Source of the DNA: Gemmatimonadales bacterium | Lineage (GTDB): Bacteria > Gemmatimonadota > Gemmatimonadetes > Gemmatimonadales > GWC2-71-9 | DNA: 6,771 bases | Direction: 5' to 3' | Assembly (NCBI GenBank): GCA_030601605.1 | Contig: JAUVTI010000109.1 | Span: 1-6,771, forward strand | Part shown: in pieces, positions 1 through 5,295 of the stretch | Numbering within the stretch: the first letter of the stretch is position 1 | Layout of the letters: each line of letters opens with the position of its first letter | Position numbers and translations under genes: made by a program | Notes under the pieces: generated by a model | Seen by the model: the letters and a program-made list of their open reading frames with translations, nothing else | The model's database searches: none | Told to the model about the DNA's origin: nothing

Positions 1-1288
1 CCGCGATTTCGCACGCCTGTTCGCAATTTGGGGCACCCGCCGGGGAGCCACACCGGTCGCAGCCCGAGCACTTCCGGAGGCGCTCCCCCAGGTATTCCAG
101 CAGCACGCGGCGCCGACACCCCCGGGTGGCGACGTAGCGCCGCATCGTCAGCAGGGCGCGACGCCGCGCCTCGAGCTGCACGGCCGGCGCGCCCACGCCG
201 GCTCCCGTTGACTCGGAGAACCGCCTCGCCAGCACCAGGTCACCGGGCATCCACAACATCTCGCATCGGCCCGGCCGGCCGTCCCGCCCCGCGCGGCCGG
301 CCTCCTGGAAGTACGCCTCTGGCCGCGGCGGCACCCCGAGATGGGCCACCAGCCGCACGTCCGGCTTGTCGATGCCCATGCCAAAGGCGTTGGTCGCAAC
401 CATCACCCTCACTCTCCCCTCCAGGAACCGCTGCAACAGGCGCTGGCGCGCCGCTCCGGGCAGCCCCGCGTGGTACGGCAGCGCGGCGAATCCCCACTGC
501 CTGAGGATCGTGGCCACGCCGTCGGTCTGGTCCCGCGTCGGCACGTACACAATGGCGCTCTCCCGAACCCCTCTCAGGAGATGCGCCAGGAATCTCAGCC
601 GCCCGGGATTGTCGCGGAAACGGAGCGCCGAGAAGAACAGGTTGGGCCGGTCGAATGACTGCCCGATTCTCACCGGTCGCCTGAGCCTCAGAACGCGGAC
701 TATGTCCCGCTGCGTCTCGGGCGTCGCGGTGGCCGTGACAGCCATCGTCGCGGGGTATCCCAGGGTCGCCCGGTGCGTTCCAAGTGCGCGGTAGTGGGGC
801 CTGAAGTCGTGGCCCCACTCGCTGATACAGTGGGCTTCATCGATCGCGAGCAGCGAGATGGGGTGGCGCACCAGCTCCGGCGCGAGCCGCTCCATGCGCT
901 CCGGTGCCACGTAGAGCAGCTTGAGGCGTCCCTCCGCCAGGGCCGCGCGGACCGTGGCCTGCGTTTCCGCCCGCTGCGTGCTGCTCAGGTACGCCGCCGC
1001 CACACCGCGAGCTCTGAGCGCGCCAACCTGGTCTTGCATCAACGAGATCAGGGGCGACACGACTACCGTGAGCCCGGGGAGCGTCAGCGCGGGCACCTGA
1101 AAGCAGAGGGACTTCCCGCCCCCGGTCGGCAGGACCGCCAGACAATCCCGGCCTCGCAGCGCGGCCAGCACCGCGCGGCGCTGGTGGTGGCGGAAGTCCT
1201 CGTACTGCCAGACCGCACGAAGCACGCGGCGGGAGTCGCCCAGCGTCGGCAGTGGGCAGTGGGATGCCGGGCGGCGTGGGAGAGACAC
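1..1288 (-). CDS. recQ: RecQ-family ATP-dependent 3'-5' DNA helicase (C-terminus cut by window edge)
   Basis: The frame is open for 429 codons and leaves the window with no stop. RecQ enzymes unwind DNA in recombination and fork repair. Visible motifs, numbered from GTG 1288: motif 0 (YEDFRHHQ, 29-36), Walker A TGGGKS (55-60), DEAH (150-153) followed by the RecQ aromatic-rich loop CISEWGHDFRP, motif III TATAT, motif IV IVYVPTRDQT, motif V ATNAFGMGIDKPDV and motif VI QEAGRAGRDG (328-337). The RecQ zinc site follows: C391, C407, C410 and C413, spaced C-x15-C-x2-C-x2-C, close to E. coli RecQ. The winged-helix and any HRDC domain would lie outside the window. The start is uncertain: an in-frame TAG at 1298-1300 limits it, GTG 1288 is the longest choice, GTG 1225 is an alternative, and neither has a good Shine-Dalgarno. 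Family assignment is very secure. Whether it is a long or short RecQ form cannot be seen. Confidence 0.95.
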   Translation of the reverse strand, partial: MSLPRRPASHCPLPTLGDSRRVLRAVWQYEDFRHHQRRAVLAALRGRDCLAVLPTGGGKSLCFQVPALTLPGLTVVVSPLISLMQDQVGALRARGVAAAYLSSTQRAETQATVRAALAEGRLKLLYVAPERMERLAPELVRHPISLLAIDEAHCISEWGHDFRPHYRALGTHRATLGYPATMAVTATATPETQRDIVRVLRLRRPVRIGQSFDRPNLFFSALRFRDNPGRLRFLAHLLRGVRESAIVYVPTRDQTDGVATILRQWGFAALPYHAGLPGAARQRLLQRFLEGRVRVMVATNAFGMGIDKPDVRLVAHLGVPPRPEAYFQEAGRAGRDGRPGRCEMLWMPGDLVLARRFSESTGAGVGAPAVQLEARRRALLTMRRYVATRGCRRRVLLEYLGERLRKCSGCDRCGSPAGAPNCEQACEIA

Positions 1289-1367
1289 GCCGCCATACTA
1301 CAGCGGGAATCGGTCCGCGCGAGTGGCTGGAGAGCGCTTGCTGACGCGAAGAAACGCGCCGGCGGAA

Positions 1368-2066
1368 TCAGCCCTTCTTTCGCTTCGCGCGCCCCTTGGT
1401 CGCCTTCTTGGAGGTCTTTTTCGTTGAGGTCTTTTTCGTTGCCTTCTTCTTGGCGGCGGGCTTCTTCTTGCTCTTGGAGGCTGACGGCGACGGCTTGAGC
1501 GGAGCGGCGAGCGTCTCGCGCAGCAGCTCCAGCGAGTCCCTGCGCCGGAACGGCGCCTTCTTCTTCGCCGCCTTCTTGCCTCCCTTCTTGGCCGGAGCGA
1601 TCTGGCTGAGGAGGTCCTTGGCCAAACGGTACTCGGGCAACTTGGCCACCGGCGATCCCTTGAGGCCCGTGAGGAAGTCCGTGACGGTGTCCAGGTCAGG
1701 CTTGCTGGTCAGCAGCTCCGTACGGGCCTGCGCAATCAAGTCCAGCGTTCGCTCCGACTTCTGCTCAACCCGGGAAGTCTGGAAATAGAGCCTGCTCACG
1801 AGCTGCCGCAGTGTCTGGACCGCGACCGCGCGCAGCGCGGCTTCGGGCGTGATGTCACGTCGATCGAGTCCGGAGCGCCGATCACCGCCGCTGCGTTGCT
1901 GCGCGATGCGTCGCTCCCATCCGGTGCGCCGCTCCCGCATCCCGGTGGGGGGACCGGCGTCCTTCTCGCGGCGATCCTGCTCGCACCTTCGATCTTTCCC
2001 GGACCTGCGATCACCCGAGTCGCGACGGTCGCTTGCGCGCCGATCGCTCTTCTTGTCTCCCGCCAT
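1368..2066 (-). CDS. Highly basic low-complexity protein: DRR-repeat N-terminus, helical core, histone-H1-like lysine tail; function unknown
   Basis: 232 residues; I do not recognise a family. Residues 8-70 hold seven DRR and two ERR triplets (D8, D13, D19, D25, D31, E45, E51, D62, D68), mostly six residues apart. Residues 73-155 look helical, with a coiled-coil-like stretch around 82-112 (LRQLVSRLYF, SERTLDLIAQ). A first lysine cluster sits at 160-176. After a short helix (178-190) the tail 194-232 is Lys/Ala/Thr/Ser-rich, like histone H1-like bacterial proteins and the tails of some HU and topoisomerase I proteins. There is no signal peptide or membrane segment. ATG 2066 has only a weak upstream GGGG. 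The gene lies 79 bp upstream of the RecQ helicase on the same strand. Nucleic-acid binding or another polyanion contact is inferred from charge alone. Third-position GC and an uninterrupted 232-codon frame support real coding; the opposite frame at 1396-1788 is a shadow. Confidence 0.8.
   Translation of the reverse strand: MAGDKKSDRRASDRRDSGDRRSGKDRRCEQDRREKDAGPPTGMRERRTGWERRIAQQRSGGDRRSGLDRRDITPEAALRAVAVQTLRQLVSRLYFQTSRVEQKSERTLDLIAQARTELLTSKPDLDTVTDFLTGLKGSPVAKLPEYRLAKDLLSQIAPAKKGGKKAAKKKAPFRRRDSLELLRETLAAPLKPSPSASKSKKKPAAKKKATKKTSTKKTSKKATKGRAKRKKG
1411..1440 (-). repeat. Perfect 15-bp tandem duplication inside the lysine tail
   Basis: The unit gaggtctttttcgtt (plus strand) occurs twice back to back, at 1411-1425 and 1426-1440. 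On the coding strand each copy encodes the pentapeptide TKKTS in frame, giving TKKTSTKKTS in the tail of the basic protein. Because 15 is a multiple of three, copy-number change would keep the frame, so this looks like a small slippage-prone coding repeat. Confidence 0.85.
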
Positions 2067-2082
2067 ACTTGACCCCGCTTAA

Positions 2083-2118
2083 CTCCGTGTTGGCTGGACT
2101 CACCGAAGGTGCACGGAG
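2083..2118 (-). promoter_or_regulatory. Inverted repeat in the leader of the DRR/lysine-tail gene
   Basis: The 109-bp gap 2067-2175 is the longest non-coding stretch in the window. It holds a perfect 7-bp inverted repeat, CTCCGTG (2083-2089) and CACGGAG (2112-2118), with a 22-nt loop. Inside the loop is a second small hairpin, CACC-GAA-GGTG (2101-2111). There is no T-run after it, so it does not look like a Rho-independent terminator. Upstream on the minus strand is a weak promoter-like pair: TATTTT (2132-2137) and TTGGCG (2157-2162), but the 19-bp spacing is too long to be convincing. The gap would suit a separate promoter for the basic protein and RecQ. The repeat could be an operator, an RNA structure or chance. 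Confidence 0.25.
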
Positions 2119-2175
2119 AGGCCGTCGTCACAAAATAGCCTTCGAAGCGGATGCGCCGCCAATGCAGCCCGAATC

Positions 2176-3132
2176 TCAGTAAACGTCGAGGTCCCGGCCG
2201 TATCTCACGTCACCCGGCCACGCGCTCCAGATCTCGGCGACGAGCTCCTCTGGCGACGAGCCCCAGAGAAGCTGGTGCGTGAGCACGAGCAGCCGGGGCT
2301 GGGCCCGCGTCATCAGCTCGGCGAGCTCCAGGGAGGATGTGTGGAAGCGCGAGTGATACGCCTGCCAAATCGGCTCGCGACGCTCGAAACCGGCCTGGGA
2401 GTAGACCTCGTGCACCAGAACGTCACAGCCGGAGCAGAACTCCACGATGGTCTCGCTGGGCGCTGCGTCGCCGGATATCACGACCGTGCGGTCGGCGCTC
2501 TCGAAACGGTACCCCAGGGCCACTTCCCACGAGCCGTGGCGTACCGGAAACGCGGTGACGCGCACGTCCTCATTCTCGAACACCACGCCGGGCTCGATTT
2601 CGTGGACCTCCGCTCGATGACCCGTCGGGTTGGCGGGCTCGAGTCCCTCCAGACGCTCGCGAACGTCCTCCTCGTACGCCGCCATCAGGTGCCCGACCAT
2701 GGCCTCCGTGCCCGGGGGACCGTACACGGTGAGCGGCGCGCTGCGTTCCAAAACCCATGGCGTGAAGATCAGATCGGGGAGTCCCAGCGTGTGGTCGGTG
2801 TGGAGATGCGTGAGGAACACGATCTCGAGCCGAGACGGGGCCAGCGCATCCACGCCCAGCTCCCGGGCGCCGCTGGCGCGGCGCACGATCCCCGGCCCCG
2901 CATCCACGAGGTAGGCATTCCCGTTCACGACCACGGCCAGCGCGGCTCCAGCCCGATCCGGCTCGGCGTTGGGGGTGCCGGTTCCCAGCAGCACGACGTG
3001 AGTGCCTGTCGAGTAGTTCTTCGCGGGCGCGTCGTCGTCCGCCGCGCCGGCCCCACCACACGCCGCGGCCAGCCAACATGCCAGCAGCCAAGCCACCAGG
3101 CGGTCACCGCGTGGCGGCGTACATGCAAACAT
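2176..3132 (-). CDS. Lipoprotein-type metallo-beta-lactamase-fold hydrolase (RNase Z/arylsulfatase AtsA-like)
   Basis: 318 residues. After R8 and R11 a hydrophobic stretch (VAWLLACWLAAAC) ends in an alanine-rich lipobox at C25, followed by GGAGA, so export and lipid anchoring are likely. The mature part is a metallo-beta-lactamase fold: GTGTP (50-54), the metal motif HLHTDH (109-114), H199 in VRHG, D222 in SGDAA, H264 in FHTSS and H286 in LTHQ. This set matches the RNase Z/AtsA-like branch, which hydrolyses phosphodiester, sulfate-ester or lactone-type bonds with one or two metal ions. An exported enzyme is unlikely to process tRNA, so a periplasmic or surface hydrolase is more plausible; the substrate is unknown. 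The start ATG 3132 lies 29 bp inside the acetyltransferase gene but has a strong Shine-Dalgarno. GTG 3096 is a weaker alternative that would lose the positive n-region. Fold and metal site secure, substrate open. Confidence 0.9.
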   Translation of the reverse strand: MFACTPPRGDRLVAWLLACWLAAACGGAGAADDDAPAKNYSTGTHVVLLGTGTPNAEPDRAGAALAVVVNGNAYLVDAGPGIVRRASGARELGVDALAPSRLEIVFLTHLHTDHTLGLPDLIFTPWVLERSAPLTVYGPPGTEAMVGHLMAAYEEDVRERLEGLEPANPTGHRAEVHEIEPGVVFENEDVRVTAFPVRHGSWEVALGYRFESADRTVVISGDAAPSETIVEFCSGCDVLVHEVYSQAGFERREPIWQAYHSRFHTSSLELAELMTRAQPRLLVLTHQLLWGSSPEELVAEIWSAWPGDVRYGRDLDVY

Positions 3133-3634
3133 CCTGTGGGTCCTCTCCGAGGTTGGGGAACATCATGTAGCTGCGCAGCACACCCTCGAGCTTCATCCCG
3201 GCCTTATCCATGGCCCGAGCGGACGCGCCGTTGTCCACGTGACACGTTGCCTGCACACGGTGCACTCCGGGCAGCCCCAGTCCGAAATCCACGACGGCCT
3301 TCACGGCCTCGCTCCCGTAGCCCTGGTCCCAATACCGTCGCGCCAGGTTGAATCCGAATTCAGCCCACGGGACGCTCACGCGCAGGTGCATCGCGCCCAC
3401 GAGCCCCCCGCCCTTCCTCAGGGTCATGATCCAGGGGTAGCCCGTGTCTCCACCATGGTCCTTCATGAAGTGCTCGAGGAAAGTCCGGGTCCGCTCGACG
3501 GATTCGTGCGGCTTCCAGATCACGTAGCGCGCCACCTCGGGGTCGGTGGCGTAGCCGCGATAGATCGCGTCCGCATCGTCCATGCGTGGGGGCCTGAGCT
3601 CGAGCCGTTCGGTGTGGAGGGTTACGAGCGGCAC
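3104..3634 (-). CDS. GNAT-family N-acetyltransferase, RimJ/RimL type
   Basis: 176 residues, the usual length for the RimJ/RimL-like branch, which transfers acetyl from acetyl-CoA to an amine, often an N-terminal amino group or a small molecule. The N-terminus TERLELRPPRMDDADAIY is the standard first strand and helix. The acetyl-CoA pyrophosphate loop is RRYWDQGYGSEA (99-110), and the C-terminal signature is N135, S138, then DKAGMKLEGVLR (143-154). The start is GTG 3634, 16 bp after the stop of the lipoprotein gene. No clear Shine-Dalgarno is seen, so translation may depend on coupling. Its 3' end overlaps the MBL-fold gene by 29 bp. The acceptor substrate cannot be told from sequence. No signal peptide, so it is cytoplasmic, unlike its two exported neighbours. 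Confidence 0.92.
   Translation of the reverse strand: MPLVTLHTERLELRPPRMDDADAIYRGYATDPEVARYVIWKPHESVERTRTFLEHFMKDHGGDTGYPWIMTLRKGGGLVGAMHLRVSVPWAEFGFNLARRYWDQGYGSEAVKAVVDFGLGLPGVHRVQATCHVDNGASARAMDKAGMKLEGVLRSYMMFPNLGEDPQDVCMYAATR
3141..3148 (-). promoter_or_regulatory. Shine-Dalgarno for the MBL-fold lipoprotein, inside the acetyltransferase gene
   Basis: The minus strand reads GGAGAGGA eight nucleotides before ATG 3132. This near-consensus site lies within the last codons of the GNAT gene. It fixes the overlapping start and keeps the charged n-region of the signal peptide. Confidence 0.7.
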
Positions 3635-3650
3635 CGCGAGGCTGCACCGA

Positions 3651-4181
3651 TCAGATGGGCGACGGGATGGACCCCGGCACCGCGGAGAATGTCCCCTCGA
3701 GGGCCACGTCCTCGGCCGTAACGTCGCCGGAATTAAATAGCCTGGTCGCCGTGAAACCGAAGGATCCGGTGACCCGCTCCTCCGTTGACGTATCGATGGT
3801 GAACGTGCCGCTTCCAGTCAAGTAGAGTCCTAGGTCGAGAACTGTCAGCTGGTGCAGATACAGCCCTGAGAAGTCCTCCGCAGTGCAGCTGCCGCACGCA
3901 GCATCCACGATCTCGTACGTGCCGGGAGCCGGCCGGTCGGGGCTGTCGCGCCCGATCATAACGAGATCGGCGCTGCTGCCCCCGACGTTTCCCTGCTCCA
4001 TCGCGATGATGAAGCCGCTCCCCTCCTGAGTGCCGAAGACCGCCTCGCCGCTCAGGCTGAGCGTGAGGTCGCCCGTCACGCTGGCCTGGAAGGAGCCCTG
4101 AGGTCCCGGCTCGGTCGTGCTGCCGCCACACGCGGCGACCATCGCGACGGCCATCACGGTCAATGCCAATCGCCTAGACAC
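3651..4181 (-). CDS. Small beta-rich lipoprotein of unknown function
   Basis: 176 residues; no family recognised. The N-terminus is a clear lipoprotein signal: R3R4, the hydrophobic stretch LALTVMAVAMVA and lipobox VAAC with C18, then GGSTTEPGPQ as a flexible linker. The mature part looks all-beta, with alternating hydrophobic strands (LTLSLSGEAVFG, GFIIAM, DLVMIG, SGTFTID, VTGSFGFTA, VALEGTFSAV), so a small beta-sandwich or barrel outside the cytoplasm is likely. A CGSC pair (C96, C99) could form a disulfide or bind metal. The start is GTG 4181, supported by GGAGG at 4187-4191 with a 5-nt spacer. The gene sits 21 bp after the crotonase stop and 16 bp before the acetyltransferase. Export and lipidation are well supported; its role is unknown. 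Confidence 0.85.
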   Translation of the reverse strand: MSRRLALTVMAVAMVAACGGSTTEPGPQGSFQASVTGDLTLSLSGEAVFGTQEGSGFIIAMEQGNVGGSSADLVMIGRDSPDRPAPGTYEIVDAACGSCTAEDFSGLYLHQLTVLDLGLYLTGSGTFTIDTSTEERVTGSFGFTATRLFNSGDVTAEDVALEGTFSAVPGSIPSPI

Positions 4182-4202
4182 GGCTGCCTCCGTTGTCGCG
4201 GG

Positions 4203-4964
4203 TCACTTCTCCAGAAACTTCTCTACGGCGGCCTTGAAATCCGGTGTGCTTCGGGCGACCGCGTTCACCTTCGCTCCCAGCGCGATCGCATCCTCGAAGC
4301 CGCGCCCCTCTATCTCGTAGAGCTGCTGCTTTATCAATGCGAGGGCCGACGCGCTGGCGCCCGCCAGCTCCCCGAGCAGGGCGGCAGTATCCTGCTCGAA
4401 GCTCGCTCCGGGAAACACGCGCGCCACCAGTCCCGCGTGCCGCGCTTCCTCCGCCGTGAGCAGGCGTCCGGTAGCCACGAGACCGAACGCCACTTGCTCG
4501 CCCACCGCGCGCGCCAGCATCGCCATCCCCACTGCCGGCACGAACCCGCGCCGGACCTCCGGGTAGCCGAATGCCGCATCCGCGTGAGCCACGACCAGGT
4601 CGCAGGCGGTTGCGAGCCCACAGCCGCCGGCCAGCGCGCGGCCGTGCACCACCGCCACGACCGGCTTCGGGAGCCGGCGCATCCGGATGAAGACCTCGCC
4701 CAGATGCATCGCTCCCGCCTCATTATCGGCGGCTGACTGGTCCGCCGACCGCAGTAGCTCCGCGAGATCGGCCCCAGCGCAGAAGTCCTTTCCGGCCCCG
4801 CGCACGGCCACGACACGCACAGCCGCGTCCAGGTCGGCCCGCTCCAGCCCGGCGAGCAGCGCGTCCACCATCGGCGTGTCCAACGCATTGCGCTTGTCCG
4901 GACGATTGAGCGTCAACCCCAACACCCCGTCCCGCAGCTCCGCGAGCACGCGATCAGTCGACAT
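4203..4964 (-). CDS. Enoyl-CoA hydratase/isomerase family protein (crotonase)
   Basis: 253 residues, full length for the family. Crotonases hydrate or isomerise enoyl-CoA thioesters in fatty-acid, branched-chain amino-acid and isoprenoid-acid breakdown. The N-terminal LTLNRPDKRNALD (17-29) is the family hallmark. The oxyanion hole is formed by FCAGADL (61-67) and ALAGGCGLATACD (110-122). The residue equal to rat mitochondrial Glu144 is Gly (G116), while the Glu164 equivalent is kept (E136 in YPEVRRG), so classical two-glutamate hydration is altered. The frame stays open upstream to 5123, but ATG 4964 is chosen because GGGAGGG lies 4 nt before it and the residues upstream of it are a basic, shadow-type sequence. 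It overlaps the preceding gene by 11 bp. Neighbouring AtuA-type genes suggest a methyl-branched or isoprenoid acyl-CoA route, for example a glutaconyl-CoA-type hydratase. The exact substrate is not determined. Confidence 0.93.
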   Translation of the reverse strand: MSTDRVLAELRDGVLGLTLNRPDKRNALDTPMVDALLAGLERADLDAAVRVVAVRGAGKDFCAGADLAELLRSADQSAADNEAGAMHLGEVFIRMRRLPKPVVAVVHGRALAGGCGLATACDLVVAHADAAFGYPEVRRGFVPAVGMAMLARAVGEQVAFGLVATGRLLTAEEARHAGLVARVFPGASFEQDTAALLGELAGASASALALIKQQLYEIEGRGFEDAIALGAKVNAVARSTPDFKAAVEKFLEK

Positions 4965-5295
4965 CGAGCCCTCCCGGCACCGGGATCTCCATCCGAAGCA
5001 GCGCCGTCGAGAAGACCTTGCCCTGCGCATCGGTCTTGAGCGAGAGCGTGCCGCCCCCGCCAAGCGCCCCGTGCAGCAGGAAGTTGAGCGCGTAGAGGTT
5101 GGGAAGCTCGAAGCGCTCCACACGTCCCTTCGTCATACCCTCGAAGTGCTTTGCTACCCGCTCGGCGGTCACCGCCTCCTCGAGAATCGGGTAGTACTCG
5201 GGCTTGAGCGCGATGAGGCCGATGTTGGCCGTGTCGCCCTTGTCGCCGCTGCGCGCGTGCGCGACCCGGAGCAGCATCACCTTCCTGGCGCTCAT
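4954..5295 (-). CDS. AtuA-like ferredoxin-fold domain protein (stand-alone AtuA C-terminal module)
   Basis: 113 residues. Characteristic motifs are RVAHARSGDKGDTANIG (10-26) and PNLYALNFLLHGALGGGGT (65-83), which I recognise as the AtuA-like ferredoxin-fold module. In many homologues it is fused to the C-terminus of AtuA. The name refers to the fold: there is no cysteine in the protein, so it cannot carry an iron-sulfur cluster. The start ATG 5295 shares the sequence ATGA with the stop of the AtuA gene, a 4-bp overlap typical of translational coupling and a near-equal subunit ratio. It ends 11 bp inside the crotonase gene. The likely role is partner subunit of the upstream AtuA protein in acyl-CoA metabolism; its biochemical activity is not established. 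Confidence 0.9.
   Translation of the reverse strand: MSARKVMLLRVAHARSGDKGDTANIGLIALKPEYYPILEEAVTAERVAKHFEGMTKGRVERFELPNLYALNFLLHGALGGGGTLSLKTDAQGKVFSTALLRMEIPVPGGLDVD
4969..4975 (-). promoter_or_regulatory. Shine-Dalgarno fixing the crotonase start
   Basis: The minus strand reads GGGAGGG, with a 4-nt spacer CTCG before ATG 4964. It lies inside the end of the AtuA-like small gene and decides against the longer in-frame start at 5123. Confidence 0.7.

Noticed and set aside
1289..1367. Possible terminator or promoter between the basic-protein gene and recQ
   Set aside because: Only a 4-bp CGCG hairpin with a 6-nt loop is visible, with no T-run and no convincing promoter pair apart from the doubtful box next to the start.
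773..1498. Plus-strand open frame of 241 codons opposite recQ and the end of the basic-protein gene
   Set aside because: The minus strand carries the complete set of RecQ motifs here; the plus-strand product is low-complexity and matches nothing.
1796..2131. Alternative minus-strand frame overlapping the DRR-repeat region
   Set aside because: The frame of the 232-residue protein is longer and shows regular repeats; this one has irregular composition and is a shadow created by the repeats.
2275..3351. Long plus-strand open frame opposite the MBL-fold and acetyltransferase genes
   Set aside because: It is antisense to two genes with clear catalytic motifs, has no recognisable domain and spans their overlap. 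Long antisense frames are expected at this GC content.
4965..5123. N-terminal extension of the crotonase by 53 codons
   Set aside because: The extension is Ser/Arg-rich shadow sequence opposing the reading frame of the AtuA-like small gene, and a strong Shine-Dalgarno precedes the ATG at 4964, where the family N-terminus begins.
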